In this document: positions 34,942 to 44,207 of the stretch, piece by piece
Position numbering within the stretch: position 1 is the first letter of the stretch
Layout of the letters: the number at the start of each line of letters is the position of its first letter
Assembly: GCA_900757505.1 (NCBI GenBank)
Contig: CAAEOE010000035.1
Location: 1 to 64,000 of the forward strand
DNA from: an uncultured Collinsella sp.
GTDB taxonomy: Bacteria > Actinomycetota > Coriobacteriia > Coriobacteriales > Coriobacteriaceae
Length of the DNA stretch: 64,000 bases
Reading direction: 5' to 3'
The notes under the pieces: model-generated
The model's input: the letters and a program-made list of their open reading frames with translations, nothing else
Told to the model about the DNA's origin: nothing
Databases searched by the model: none
Translations under genes and position numbers: made by a program

Positions 34942-35820
34942 ATGACGCAAAACAGCGCCCATACGGGCAAACTCTATGTGGTCGGCACGCCCATCGGCAA
35001 CCTGGGCGACCTGTCCCCGCGCGTTGGTGAGGCCTTTGCCGCTGCTGATGCCATCTGCTGCGAAGACACGCGTGTGACGTCAAAGCTACTGATGCACCTG
35101 GGCATTTCCAAGCCGCTTGTCCGTTGCGACGAGAATGTGATCGCCAGCCGCGCCGCCGGCCTGGTCGACCGTCTGCTGGCGGGGGAGACCCTCGCTTTTG
35201 CCTCGGACGCCGGCATGCCGAGCGTGTCCGATCCCGGCCAGGCGCTGGTCGAGGCGGCGCGTGAGGCCGATGTGCCCGTCGAAGTTATTCCCGGGCCCTC
35301 TGCTTGCGTCACGGCGCTTGTTTCGTCCGGCATTCCCTGCGAGCATTTTTTCTTCGAGGGCTTTTTGGGCCGAAAGCACGGCGACCGTGTGCGCCGTTTG
35401 CAGCGCCTTGCCGTGGTGCCCGGCGCACTCATCTTCTACGAGTCTCCACATCGCATCGTGGCGACGCTCGAGGCCGTGGCGGAGGTCTTTCCCCAGCGTG
35501 AGGTTGCCGTCTGCCGCGAACTCACCAAGCTGCACGAGGAGGTCTTGCGCGGGCCCGCTGACCAGCTTGCCGAGGAGCTGCGTGCTCGCGGCGAGGTAAA
35601 GGGCGAGATTGCGCTGGTCATCGCGCCACCGAGCGAGGATGAGGAGGCCGGTATCGTGCCGGTCGGCGCCACGGCAGCGGATCCCGACGAGGCCCTGCGC
35701 GAGGATATCCGCGCCGCGCTCGAGGAGGGGGAGCCCGCGTCTGCGGTGGCCAAGCGCCTGTCTCAGAAGTATTCGCGCCGCAAGCGCGATGTCTATGCCA
35801 TGGTGCTCGATATGCAATAG
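34942..35820 (+). CDS. rsmI: 16S rRNA (cytidine1402-2'-O)-methyltransferase
   Basis: Methylates the ribose of C1402 in 16S rRNA near the P-site, 292 residues. It has the tetrapyrrole-methylase-like fold: KLYVVGTPIGNLGDLSPR at the N-terminus, CEDTRVTSKLL, ASDAGMPSVSDPG and the SAM-site VEVIPGPSACVTAL, then FYESPHRI and RELTKLHEE. It begins 6 bases after the GH5-like gene and is likely cotranscribed with it. Confidence 0.95.
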   Translation: MTQNSAHTGKLYVVGTPIGNLGDLSPRVGEAFAAADAICCEDTRVTSKLLMHLGISKPLVRCDENVIASRAAGLVDRLLAGETLAFASDAGMPSVSDPGQALVEAAREADVPVEVIPGPSACVTALVSSGIPCEHFFFEGFLGRKHGDRVRRLQRLAVVPGALIFYESPHRIVATLEAVAEVFPQREVAVCRELTKLHEEVLRGPADQLAEELRARGEVKGEIALVIAPPSEDEEAGIVPVGATAADPDEALREDIRAALEEGEPASAVAKRLSQKYSRRKRDVYAMVLDMQ

Positions 35821-35889
35821 ATGGAGGATATCCAGCCCTTGCGCTAGAATCATCCTCTGTATGCAACGTTTTTCTGGAGGACAAACCCC

Positions 35890-37491
35890 ATGGATCAAAG
35901 CAAGCCTTCGTTCTTTATCACGACGCCCATCTACTACGTCAACGCCGATCCGCACCTGGGCACGGCTTATTCCACCATCATCGCCGACGTTCAGGCTCGC
36001 TATCGCCGTTCCGCCGGCTATAACGTCAAGTTCCTGACCGGCATGGACGAGCACGGCGAGAAGGTCGCCGAGGCCGCAGCCAAGCATGGCATGACGCCGC
36101 AGGAGTGGACCGATAGCCAGGCCCCGCACTTCAAGGAGCTTTGGAGCAAGCTCGAGATTTCCAACGACGACTTCATCCGCACCACCGAGCCGCGCCAGCA
36201 TCATGCCGTGCAGTACCTGTGGGAGCGCATGAAGGAGTCCGGTTACCTGTATAAGGGCAGCTACGACGGTTGGTATTGCGTGCCTGACGAGACCTACTTC
36301 ACTGATACGCAGGTCCAGAAGGGCGACGAGGAGTACGGCAGCGTCGGCCAGCATCTATGCCCCGACTGCCACCGTCCGCTTGAGCGCGTCCAGGAGGAGT
36401 CCTACTTCTTTAAGCTTTCCGCCTTCCAGGACAAGCTTCTCAAGCTCTATGACGAGCACCCCGACTTTGTCGAGCCTGCGTTCCGCATGAACGAGGTTCG
36501 CAGCTTTGTCGAGGGCGGCCTCAACGACCTTTCCGTGAGTCGCACGAGCTTTGACTGGGGCATCCAGGTTCCGTTTGACGAGGGCCATGTGACCTATGTA
36601 TGGTTTGACGCGCTGCTCAACTATATGACGGCCGTCGGCTACGGTGTCGACACCGACGAGGCGCGTGCCGAGCTGGCCTATCGCTGGCCCGCGCAGTTCC
36701 ACATCGTGGGTAAGGACATCATCCGCTTCCACTGCGTCATTTGGCCCGCCATGCTCATGGCCATCGGCGAGGCCCTGCCCGAGCACGTCTTTGCCCACGG
36801 CTTCCTGACCGTGCGCAATGCCGAGACCGGCAAGGCCGAGAAGATGTCCAAGAGCCGCGGTAACGCCATCGCTCCGCAGGACGTTATCGACATGCTGGGC
36901 GTCGAGGGCTATCGCTACTACTTTATGACCGACGTCGTTCCCGGTACCGACGGCGCTATCAGCTTCGATCGCATGGAGCAGGTCTACAACGCCGACCTGG
37001 CCAACAGCTGGGGCAACCTTATCTCGCGTTCGCTCAACATGAGCGGCAAGTACTTTGACGGTTGCGCGCCCGCCAAGCCCGCATCGTTCGATGCGTTCGA
37101 CAACCCGCTGGCAAAGATCGCCGATGGCCTGGTCGACCGCTACATGGCCAAGATGGACGTGCTCGATTACGGCGGAGCCAAGGACGAGGTTATGGAGCTC
37201 ATCCACGCCGCCAACCACTACATCGAGGACTCCGAGCCTTGGGCGCTTGCCAAGGATGAGGCTAAGGCTGACGAGCTGGCATTTGTGATCTACAACCTGC
37301 TCGAGGCCATCCGCATTGCCGCTCACCTGCTGATGCCGCTCATGCCTCAGACCTCTGCCGAAGCCCTGCGCCGCCTGTCCTGCGAGGACGAGGCCGCGAG
37401 CGACGACCTCAAGGGCATTTGCGCTTGGGGCCTGCTTGCCGGTGGTCAGCCCGTCGAGAAGGGTGAGCCGCTGTTCCCGCGTCTGGGCTAA
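35890..37491 (+). CDS. metG: Methionine--tRNA ligase
   Basis: Charges tRNA-Met, 533 residues. The class I HIGH-like motif is PHLGTAY and the KMSKS motif lies at about residues 318-322. The zinc-loop region CPDCHRPLERVQEESYFFKL follows the CP insertion. The anticodon-binding helical domain ends the protein; there is no C-terminal EMAP-like dimerisation domain, so it is the short form. TGGAGGACAAACCCC precedes the ATG. Confidence 0.96.
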   Translation: MDQSKPSFFITTPIYYVNADPHLGTAYSTIIADVQARYRRSAGYNVKFLTGMDEHGEKVAEAAAKHGMTPQEWTDSQAPHFKELWSKLEISNDDFIRTTEPRQHHAVQYLWERMKESGYLYKGSYDGWYCVPDETYFTDTQVQKGDEEYGSVGQHLCPDCHRPLERVQEESYFFKLSAFQDKLLKLYDEHPDFVEPAFRMNEVRSFVEGGLNDLSVSRTSFDWGIQVPFDEGHVTYVWFDALLNYMTAVGYGVDTDEARAELAYRWPAQFHIVGKDIIRFHCVIWPAMLMAIGEALPEHVFAHGFLTVRNAETGKAEKMSKSRGNAIAPQDVIDMLGVEGYRYYFMTDVVPGTDGAISFDRMEQVYNADLANSWGNLISRSLNMSGKYFDGCAPAKPASFDAFDNPLAKIADGLVDRYMAKMDVLDYGGAKDEVMELIHAANHYIEDSEPWALAKDEAKADELAFVIYNLLEAIRIAAHLLMPLMPQTSAEALRRLSCEDEAASDDLKGICAWGLLAGGQPVEKGEPLFPRLG

Positions 37492-37530
37492 GACGCCGCG
37501 CGCCATATCGGCAATTTGCTGTTTAGATGT

Positions 37531-37566
37531 AAGGGCATGGCCGCAACGGTCCATGCCCTTTTGTTT
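37531..37566 (+). terminator. Intrinsic terminator after metG
   Basis: AAGGGCATGG pairs with CCATGCCCTT and is followed by TTGTTT. Confidence 0.88.
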
Positions 37567-37598
37567 CAAGACGCCGCCATCATGCTAAGGAGGCAACT

Positions 37599-38459
37599 AT
37601 GACAACTTCGCCTTTGGCAAACCCCACGGCAACAAGGGAGCTGCTGGAGGAGTTTGGCCTTGCGACCAAGCATCGCCTGGGCCAGAACTTCCTGATCGAC
37701 AACCATGTAATTGAGCGCATTTGCGAGCTTTCCGAGCTCACGGGCGATGAGCGCGTGCTCGAGGTTGGCCCGGGCGTTGGTACGCTCACGCTCGCGCTGC
37801 TGCAGGAGGCGGCGTGCGTCACGTCGATCGAGGCCGATCCCGAACTCGAACCGGTGCTCGATGCCCATGCCGCCGACTATGCCAACTTCCGCTTTATCAT
37901 GGGCGACGCGCTCAAGGTGACGACGGGGCAGATTGAGCAGGCTGCAGGCGGTGAGCCGACGGTATTTGTCGCGAACCTGCCCTATAACGTGGCGGCGACG
38001 ATCATCCTGCAGTTCTTCCAGACGATGCCCGCGCTCAAGCGTGCCGTGGTCATGGTTCAAAAGGAGGTTGCCGATCGCATTGCCGCGGTGCCGGGTAACA
38101 AGACCTATGGCGGCTACACGGCAAAGCTCGGCCTGTATGCGCAGGTTACGGGTCGCTTTGAGGTGCCGCCACGTTGCTTTATGCCGGCACCGCACGTGGA
38201 CTCGGCCGTCGTGCGTATCGACCGTGTTGACGGCGTGGCGCCCGAAGGACTCGATCGCGAGTTTGTGGCCCGCGTGATTGATGCTGCATTTGCTCAGCGC
38301 CGCAAGACCATCCGCAATTCCATGAGCGCCAACGGCTTTGCCAAGGACGTGCTCGACGCCGCCTTTGAGGCTTGCGGTATCGCACCCACCACGCGCGCAG
38401 AAACGCTTGATGTTGCCGACTTTATCCGCCTGGCTCAGGAGCTCATCCATGATGCCTAA
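37599..38459 (+). CDS. rsmA: 16S rRNA dimethyladenosine transferase
   Basis: Dimethylates A1518 and A1519 of 16S rRNA, 286 residues. It has HRLGQNFLIDNHVIERI, the SAM-binding VLEVGPGVGTLTLAL, and the catalytic NLPYNV motif within FVANLPYNVAATII, then PAPHVDSAVVR. AAGGAGG lies 7-8 bases before the ATG. The 3' end overlaps tatD by 11 bases, so the two are translated as a unit. Confidence 0.96.
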   Translation: MTTSPLANPTATRELLEEFGLATKHRLGQNFLIDNHVIERICELSELTGDERVLEVGPGVGTLTLALLQEAACVTSIEADPELEPVLDAHAADYANFRFIMGDALKVTTGQIEQAAGGEPTVFVANLPYNVAATIILQFFQTMPALKRAVVMVQKEVADRIAAVPGNKTYGGYTAKLGLYAQVTGRFEVPPRCFMPAPHVDSAVVRIDRVDGVAPEGLDREFVARVIDAAFAQRRKTIRNSMSANGFAKDVLDAAFEACGIAPTTRAETLDVADFIRLAQELIHDA

Positions 38460-39366
38460 TGCCGAACGCGTGACGTTTACCAAGAAAAAGAAGACGGTTG
38501 CTTGTCCCGTGCCCTTGGCACCGCTTGCTGACACGCATGCGCATCTGCTTTCGTTTTGGGGGAAAGAAGTGCCCGAGACGCTCGTGCGCGCCAAAGCCGC
38601 GGGCGTCGACCTGTTGGTGACGATGCTCGACCCCATCGCCGACAAGCGCAGCGTGACGGACTATAGCGACTGGCTCGTGCGCGAAATTCTGCCGATGCGG
38701 GATATTCCGCAGATCAAGTATCTCGCTGGCGTTCACCCCTATGGCGCGCCGGATTATACCGATGACATTCACGCGCAGGTTGTTGCTGCGCTCGATGACC
38801 CTTTGTGCGCCGGTATCGGCGAGATCGGTCTGGACTACCACACGGATTACGACGACGACATCGCGCCGGCGCCCCACAGTGTGCAGATTGATTGCATGGC
38901 GCGTCAGCTCGAAGTTGCCGTGCGCCGCAATGTGCCGGTGGAGCTGCACCTGCGGCACGAGGACTCGGATGGGGAGCGCACCTCGCATATGGATGCGTAC
39001 AACGTGCTGCGCGAGGTGGGTGTGCCTCAGGCCGGTTGCGTGCTGCACTGCTTTGGCGAGGACCGCGCCACGATGGAGCGCTTTGTGGAGCTGGGCTGCT
39101 ATATCGCCTATGGTGGTGCGGCCACCTTTAAGCGCAACGATGACGTGCGCGAGGCATTTGCGGCGACCCCGCTCGACCGCATTTTGTTCGAGACGGATTG
39201 CCCGTATATGGCGCCGGAGCCCATTCGCGGTCTTGAATGCGAGCCAGCAATGATCTCCATTACGGCAAACGCGCTGGTTAACGACCGTGTCGATCGCACT
39301 GGTGAGGACGCCGAAACAATCGCGCATGCCGCTTGGGAAAATGCCTGCAAACTTTTTCAAAAATAG
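38449..39366 (+). CDS. TatD-family metal-dependent hydrolase
   Basis: A 305-residue TIM-barrel hydrolase. The metal-binding start ADTHAHL, GVHPYG, the bridging Glu in AGIGEIGLDYH, PVELHLRHED, LHCFGED and the final FETDCPYMAPEP are TatD signatures. Family members act as 3'-5' DNases or D-aminoacyl hydrolases; the in vivo substrate is not determined. AGGAG precedes ATG 38449. An N-terminal extension of about 25 Lys-rich residues is unusual. Adjacent tatD-rsmA pairs are common in actinobacteria. Confidence 0.88.
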   Translation: MMPNAERVTFTKKKKTVACPVPLAPLADTHAHLLSFWGKEVPETLVRAKAAGVDLLVTMLDPIADKRSVTDYSDWLVREILPMRDIPQIKYLAGVHPYGAPDYTDDIHAQVVAALDDPLCAGIGEIGLDYHTDYDDDIAPAPHSVQIDCMARQLEVAVRRNVPVELHLRHEDSDGERTSHMDAYNVLREVGVPQAGCVLHCFGEDRATMERFVELGCYIAYGGAATFKRNDDVREAFAATPLDRILFETDCPYMAPEPIRGLECEPAMISITANALVNDRVDRTGEDAETIAHAAWENACKLFQK

Positions 39367-39369
39367 TTC

Positions 39370-39398
39370 TTGCGTTCGCGGTGGCGCTCCGTTATTCT
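39370..39398 (+). promoter_or_regulatory. tRNA-Leu promoter
   Basis: -35 TTGCGT (39370-39375) and -10 TATTCT (39393-39398), with 17 bases between, just before the tRNA. Confidence 0.65.
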
Positions 39399-39409
39399 AA
39401 TTCCTGCAC

Positions 39410-39496
39410 GCGGGCGTGGCGGAATTGGCAGACGCGTACGGTTCAGGTCCGTATGGGGGCAACCCCATGAAGGTTCAAGTCCTTTCGCCCGCACCA
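39410..39496 (+). tRNA. tRNA-Leu (CAG)
   Basis: A class II tRNA with acceptor arms GCGGGCG/CGCCCGC, anticodon stem TACGG/CCGTA and loop TTCAGGT, giving anticodon CAG. A short variable arm contains GGGGGCAACCCC, and the T-arm is GTTCAAGTC. CCA is encoded. Unlike the Phe, Arg and Ser genes it has no duplicated tail. Confidence 0.94.
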
Positions 39497-39506
39497 TTGA
39501 TTGAAA

Positions 39507-39534
39507 GAGCTCCCAGCAATGGGAGCTTTTTTGT
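39507..39534 (+). terminator. tRNA-Leu terminator
   Basis: GAGCTCCCA pairs with TGGGAGCTT and is followed by TTTTTG. Confidence 0.9.
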
Positions 39535-39595
39535 TATGCACGATCTCCTTGGACGGGTATCCTAGTACCAACGTGTGCCTATCAGAGGAGAGACC

Positions 39596-40534
39596 ATGCT
39601 ATTTTCCGGTATCATCGCCGCCCTTACCAGCCTTTTGATTCCCATCATCATCCTGTTGTTGCTGCTCCCCAACGCCTGCTACGTCGTTGAGCAGCAGCAC
39701 GCTGTGATCATCGAGCGCTTGGGTAAGTTCAATCGTATCGTCAACGCGGGCTTCCACGTGAAGGTGCCCGTGATTGACCGCAAGGCCGCCACGGTGAGTC
39801 TGCGCACCATGAAAAATGGTTTTGGCATCGACGTTAAGACCCAGGACAACGTGACCATTGGCCTTGAGGTCTCCGCTCAGTACCACGTGAGCTATGACAT
39901 GGGCGCCGGCCCGGCAGATTCGGGCATCTACAAGAGCTACTATATGCTGCAGGAGCCCGTCGACCAGATGCGCGACTTCATCACCGACGCCCTGCGCTCC
40001 TCCATCCCCGTCTACACACTCGATGAGGTCTTTGCCAAGAAGGATGACATCGCCAAGGATGTCAACGCTACCGTTTCCGAGCAGATGGCCGCCTACGGCT
40101 TCACCCTCGTGTCGACGCTCATCACCAAAATCGCACTGCCGACCGAGGTTGAGAACTCCATGAACGACATCAACGCTGCCCAGCGCAAGCGCGCTGCCGC
40201 GCAGGAGCTCGCCGAGGCCGACCGCATCAAGCGCGTCACCGAGGCGACCGCCGAGGCCGAGGCTATGGAAAAGGCGGGCGAGGGCATCGCCAACCAGCGC
40301 AAGGCCATCGCGCTGGGTATCAAAGATTCGCTCGAGATCATCCAGGAGACGGGTGTCGGCAATGACGAGGCCAACCAACTGTTCATGTTTACGCAGTGGT
40401 CCGAGATGATGACGGAGTTCGCTCGCACGGGTAAAACCTCGACGGTCGTGCTGCCGAGCGACTTTTCGCAGTCGGCTTCGATGTTCGAGCAGATGCTGGC
40501 CGCCGGCAAAGTTCAAAACGATTCGAAGGAGTAG
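39596..40534 (+). CDS. SPFH/Band 7 (stomatin-like) membrane protein
   Basis: A 312-residue protein. An N-terminal membrane helix (IIAALTSLLIPIIILLLLLPNA) is followed by an SPFH domain (YVVEQQHAVIIERLGKFNRIVNAGFHVKVPVID) and an Ala/Glu-rich coiled coil (AAQRKRAAAQELAEADRIKR). These proteins form membrane microdomain scaffolds or modulate proteases. The common partner NfeD is not adjacent. AGAGGAG precedes ATG 39596. It ends 6 bases before rlmH. Confidence 0.88.
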   Translation: MLFSGIIAALTSLLIPIIILLLLLPNACYVVEQQHAVIIERLGKFNRIVNAGFHVKVPVIDRKAATVSLRTMKNGFGIDVKTQDNVTIGLEVSAQYHVSYDMGAGPADSGIYKSYYMLQEPVDQMRDFITDALRSSIPVYTLDEVFAKKDDIAKDVNATVSEQMAAYGFTLVSTLITKIALPTEVENSMNDINAAQRKRAAAQELAEADRIKRVTEATAEAEAMEKAGEGIANQRKAIALGIKDSLEIIQETGVGNDEANQLFMFTQWSEMMTEFARTGKTSTVVLPSDFSQSASMFEQMLAAGKVQNDSKE

Positions 40535-40540
40535 ACGCGC

Positions 40541-41011
40541 GTGAAATACACCGTCGTTTGCGTCGGTAAGCTCAAGGAGCGCTTTTGGAAGGACGCGTGC
40601 GCTGAGTACACCAAGCGCCTAGGTGCCTATGCCAAGGTGGATATCCGCGAGGTGGCCGATATCGACCCGGCTAAGGCGGGCGGCGTGGATGCCGCGCGCG
40701 ACAAGGAGGGGGCGGCGATTCTTGCCGCCTTGCCATCTCGAGCGCATGTGATCCTGCTGGCTATCGAGGGCAAGGAGCGCTCGAGCGAGGAGTTTTCGGC
40801 GAGGCTCGACGATCTTATGCTGCGAGGCAGCAGCGACATTGCCTTTGTAATCGGCGGTTCGGACGGCGTGAGCGATGACGTGCGCGCACGAGCCGACGAG
40901 ATGCTCAGCTTTGGACGCATTACCTTGCCGCATAACCTGGCGCGTGTGGTGCTGCTGGAGCAGATTTACCGTGCCTGCAAGATCAGTCGTGGCGAGCCGT
41001 ATCACAAATAG
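40541..41011 (+). CDS. rlmH: 23S rRNA (pseudouridine1915-N3)-methyltransferase
   Basis: Methylates pseudouridine 1915 in helix 69 of 23S rRNA, 156 residues, the normal length. The SPOUT fold is marked by VGKLKERFWKDACAEYTKRL, LLAIEGKERSSEEFA-like text, FVIGGSDGVSDDVR and the C-terminal knot RVVLLEQIYRACKISRGEPYHK. It starts with GTG; GAAGGAG in the end of the previous gene serves as ribosome site. Confidence 0.95.
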   Translation: MKYTVVCVGKLKERFWKDACAEYTKRLGAYAKVDIREVADIDPAKAGGVDAARDKEGAAILAALPSRAHVILLAIEGKERSSEEFSARLDDLMLRGSSDIAFVIGGSDGVSDDVRARADEMLSFGRITLPHNLARVVLLEQIYRACKISRGEPYHK

Positions 41012-41084
41012 GTCGGCAATACGAAACAATGGCGTGGGACAATACCTTTCGTTTTGAGGAATGTGTCTGAAAGGACTATGCGAT

Positions 41085-41855
41085 ATGAAGATTGGATTTG
41101 TCGGTTTTGGCAATATGGCGAGCGCTATGGCCGATGGCTGGATCGCTGCCGGTGTAGCTGCGAGCGACATGTGCGCCTGCGCGGGTCGCTACGACGCACT
41201 GGTTGAGCGCTGTGAGGCGCGCGGGATGGCCGCTTGCCACGACGCCGCCGAGGTTGTCGCCGCATCCGATATCGTGGTCGCTGCGGTCAAGCCGTACATG
41301 ATCGAGAAGGTATTCGCCCCGCTCAAGGATGCTCTTGCCAAAAAGGTCGTTCTGTCGGTTGCCTGGACCTGGGACAGTGCCAAGTGGGAGCAGGTCCTGC
41401 CGGACGTCGCGCATATCTCGACGGTGCCCAACACGCCGGTTTCAGTGGGTGAGGGCGTCATCGCCTGCGAGAAGGCTTCGACGCTCAATGACGAGCGGCG
41501 CGCTGTGGTGCTCGATCTACTTGGCAAGCTTGGCACGGTGGTTGAGCTCGACACGAGCCTGCTGTTCGTGGGCGGCACGGTGGGTGGTTGCGCTCCGGCA
41601 TTTGTCGCTATGGCAATCGAGGCCCTGGGCGATGCGGCGGTCAAGCACGGTATCCCGCGTGCGGATGCTTATCGCATTGTGAGCCAGATGGTGCTGGGTA
41701 CGGCAAAGCTGCAGCTTGCAACTGGCCAGCATCCTGCGGCGATGAAGGATGCCGTATGCTCGCCCGGTGGTGCCACCATCAAGGGCGTCGTTGCGCTCGA
41801 GGACGCCGGCATGCGCAGCGCCCTGGTCAAGGCAATCGACGCAACCCTCCAGTAA
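41085..41855 (+). CDS. proC: Pyrroline-5-carboxylate reductase
   Basis: Last step of proline synthesis, NAD(P)H-dependent reduction of pyrroline-5-carboxylate; 256 residues. The Rossmann start is MKIGFVGFGNMASAMADGW, then VAAVKPYMI, VPNTPVSVGEGV, and the C-terminal dimerisation signature with AMKDAVCSPGGATIKGVVALEDAGMR. The ATG at 41085 matches the family N-terminus. Expression is probably from its own promoter about 50 bases upstream. Confidence 0.94.
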   Translation: MKIGFVGFGNMASAMADGWIAAGVAASDMCACAGRYDALVERCEARGMAACHDAAEVVAASDIVVAAVKPYMIEKVFAPLKDALAKKVVLSVAWTWDSAKWEQVLPDVAHISTVPNTPVSVGEGVIACEKASTLNDERRAVVLDLLGKLGTVVELDTSLLFVGGTVGGCAPAFVAMAIEALGDAAVKHGIPRADAYRIVSQMVLGTAKLQLATGQHPAAMKDAVCSPGGATIKGVVALEDAGMRSALVKAIDATLQ

Positions 41856-41863
41856 AACCGACC

Positions 41864-42006
41864 AAAAAAGGGACAGTTTATTTTGGCAGGTTTTTCCTGC
41901 GGTTTTGTCCTTTTAGCGAAAAGCGCCCCGCAACTGGCTCAATTCCAGTTGCGGGGCGCTTGCGTTCGCCCGGATAAAACCGACCAAAATAAACCTGTCC
42001 CTTTTT
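41864..42006. repeat. Long inverted-repeat element with central terminator-like hairpin
   Basis: About 31-base arms (41864-41894 and 41975-42006) share the core GGGACAG(G)TTTATTTTGG in opposite orientation with few mismatches. Between them lies a perfect 16-base-pair hairpin, AGCGCCCCGCAACTGG and its complement (41922-41960). No open frame is inside. It probably ends transcription of both proC and the convergent small gene. The form suggests a mobile palindromic element. Confidence 0.7.
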
Positions 42007-42012
42007 GGCGGG

Positions 42013-42186
42013 TTAGTCCCAGAAGCTGTCTTCTTCGTCCTCGGATTTGGGGCCGCGGTCGACATACATCTTATGGGTGCGCTTCTCCATTACAAAGGCA
42101 AGAATCGCAAACAGCAGGATGCCGCCGGCGAAAAGGATGGCAAAACCGGTGCGGGTGCCAAACAAAAAGGAAAAAACTGCGTCCAT
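42013..42186 (-). CDS. Small membrane protein (57 residues)
   Basis: Not recognised as a named family. The minus-strand frame starts MDAVFSFLFGTRTGFAILFA, has one transmembrane helix at about residues 14-32, a basic stop-transfer segment MEKRTHK, and an acidic tail SEDEEDSFWD. GAAGG lies 7 bases before the ATG. The topology is plausible (N-out or hairpin-free single pass, acidic tail inside). It is divergent from serS and flanked downstream by the long inverted-repeat element. Confidence 0.65.
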   Translation of the reverse strand: MDAVFSFLFGTRTGFAILFAGGILLFAILAFVMEKRTHKMYVDRGPKSEDEEDSFWD

Positions 42187-42229
42187 TGGGTGCCTTCTTG
42201 CGTAGTTGAGTTGGGTCGTAAACGTTCAT

Positions 42230-42268
42230 AAGTATATACTTGCCCATACATGTACAAGGTTGCAACCT
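42230..42268. promoter_or_regulatory. Two 12-base palindromes between the small membrane gene and serS
   Basis: AAGTATATACTT (42230-42241) and AGGTTGCAACCT (42257-42268) are both perfect palindromes within 39 bases of the shared divergent promoter region. They could be operator sites; the binding factor is unknown. No T-box motif is present before serS. Confidence 0.4.
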
Positions 42269-42297
42269 AAATGGAATGTATATCGCCGGAGGATCTA

Positions 42298-43581
42298 ATG
42301 CTTGATATCAAGTTTGTTCGCGAGAACCCTGATGCCATCGATGTCGCCATGGCTAACCGCCAGACGTCTTGGGATCGCGAGAAGTTCTTTGAGCTCGACG
42401 ACGAGCGTCGTGCCGTCATCACCGAGGTTGAGGAACTTCAAGCCACGCGCAATGCCGAGTCCAAGAAGATCGGCGCCCTGATGAAGGAGGGCAAGAAGGA
42501 CGAGGCCGAGGCCGCCAAGGAGGCCGTGCGCGCCGTCAACGAGAAGATTGACGGTCTGGCCGAGCGCCGCACCGCCCTCGAGCAGGAGCAGTACGACTTC
42601 ATGGCTCACCTGCCCAACATTCCTTGCGAGGCCACGCCGTACGGCAAGGACGAGGACGAGAACATCGAGCGCCGTCGTTGGGGCACCCCGCGCGAGTTCG
42701 ACTTCGACTTTAAGCCGCACTGGGATCTGGGCACCGACCTCGACATCCTTGACTTCGAGCGCGGCAACAAGCTCTCCGGCAGCCGCTTCACCGTTCTCGG
42801 TGGCGCCGGCGCCCGTCTTGAGCGCGCCCTCATCAACTTCTTCCTCGATACGCACACCAGCCGTGGTTTTAAGGAGTGGTGGCCGCCCATCGTCGTCAAG
42901 CGTCAGACCATGTTCGGCACGGGCCAGCTGCCCAAGTTCGAGGACGACGCCTATCACGTCTCGGGCGACAACTTCCTGATCCCCACCGCCGAGGTCGTGC
43001 TCACCAACCTGCACGCCGGTGAGGTCCTCGACGCCGATACCCTGCCGCGCCGCTACACCGCCTTCACCCCCTGCTTCCGCGAGGAGGCCGGCTCCGCTGG
43101 TCGCGATACCCGCGGCATCATTCGCCAGCACGAGTTCGACAAGGTCGAGATGGTAAAGTTTGCCAAGCCGGAGGAGTCCGACGAAGAGCTCGAGAGCATG
43201 ACCGCCGAGGCCGAGTTCCTGCTGCAGCAGCTGGGTCTTCCGTATCGCGTGATTAGCCTGTGCACCGGCGACCTGGGCTTCTCTGCCCGTCAGACCTACG
43301 ACGTCGAGGTCTGGCTGCCGAGCTACAACGCCTACAAGGAGATCAGCTCCTGCTCCAACTGCGGTGACTTCCAGGCCCGTCGCGCCAACATCAAGTATCG
43401 CGACCCCGAGAACTTCAAGGGTTCGCGCTATCTGCACACCCTCAACGGTTCCGGTCTGCCGGCTGGCCGTACCATGGCAGCCATTCTGGAGAACTACCAG
43501 AACGCTGACGGCACCATCACGATCCCCGAGGTTCTGCGTCCCTACATGGGCGGCCTCGAGAAGATCGAGCCGGTCGCGTAG
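42298..43581 (+). CDS. serS: Serine--tRNA ligase
   Basis: Charges tRNA-Ser, 427 residues. An N-terminal coiled coil (about residues 30-105, [21 protein letters not shown] onward) reaches the long variable arm of tRNA-Ser. The class II core has motif 2 in [24 protein letters not shown] and motif 3 in [25 protein letters not shown] lies 5 bases before ATG 42298. It ends with a clear terminator. Confidence 0.97.
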   Translation: MLDIKFVRENPDAIDVAMANRQTSWDREKFFELDDERRAVITEVEELQATRNAESKKIGALMKEGKKDEAEAAKEAVRAVNEKIDGLAERRTALEQEQYDFMAHLPNIPCEATPYGKDEDENIERRRWGTPREFDFDFKPHWDLGTDLDILDFERGNKLSGSRFTVLGGAGARLERALINFFLDTHTSRGFKEWWPPIVVKRQTMFGTGQLPKFEDDAYHVSGDNFLIPTAEVVLTNLHAGEVLDADTLPRRYTAFTPCFREEAGSAGRDTRGIIRQHEFDKVEMVKFAKPEESDEELESMTAEAEFLLQQLGLPYRVISLCTGDLGFSARQTYDVEVWLPSYNAYKEISSCSNCGDFQARRANIKYRDPENFKGSRYLHTLNGSGLPAGRTMAAILENYQNADGTITIPEVLRPYMGGLEKIEPVA

Positions 43582-43603
43582 ATTGGCTGCATAAGCGATT
43601 TGC

Positions 43604-43634
43604 TAGGGCACTCCTTTTTGGGGTGCCCTTTTTG
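43604..43634 (+). terminator. Intrinsic terminator after serS
   Basis: AGGGCACTCC pairs with GGGTGCCCT around a T-rich loop, followed by TTTTTG. Confidence 0.88.
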
Positions 43635-43752
43635 TGTGCGGCCATACCATGCTGTGCGGACAGCTCAATAGAAAACACACGAACAACTGTTCTGTATACA
43701 GCCATCTACCTGCTATGCTTTTGCTAAATAAGAGCGAGAGAAAGGGGACGCG

Positions 43753-44130
43753 ATGGAGCTGTTTGATGATCGGGTGGTTTTGTTTGAGAGCGACGAGGGC
43801 GGGGAGTACCTGCTTGTGACGTGTGAGCCGTCTGGCATGGGTGGCCTGGTGGTTCGACAGACGAGCGAGGGTCCGTTGACCCAATGGTGCTACGAGGAGT
43901 CGCCGCATGTGGTTGAGACGTTTGTGGCGCACGAGGGGCTTGTGGCCCTGGAGCATTTCTATGGGGTCCGGACATCTAACCAGGTTGCTCGCATGTTGAG
44001 TATCTCGTTTGCCGATTATGATTGTGCCCAGCGGGTGAGATCGCTCCTGAGGGAACTTGATGCTAAGTTTGACGTGATCGAAAAGCCAATCGATCGTACG
44101 GGGAACGACGGTATATGCGGAGCAGCATGA
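43753..44130 (+). CDS. Hypothetical protein, 125 residues
   Basis: Function not recognised. The frame has a strong Shine-Dalgarno (GAAAGGGGA) and typical local codon use. The product starts MELFDDRVVLFESDEGGEYLLV, is mixed alpha/beta, has no membrane segment or signal peptide, and includes two Cys. Position between serS and tRNA-Arg gives no functional hint. Confidence 0.6.
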   Translation: MELFDDRVVLFESDEGGEYLLVTCEPSGMGGLVVRQTSEGPLTQWCYEESPHVVETFVAHEGLVALEHFYGVRTSNQVARMLSISFADYDCAQRVRSLLRELDAKFDVIEKPIDRTGNDGICGAA

Positions 44131-44207
44131 CAAAACTGCGTTTCACAAAAAAGTTTGAGATTGTGCTTGACTCCAATAAGCTAAAGTGGTTTTATATATC
44201 TTGCGCT

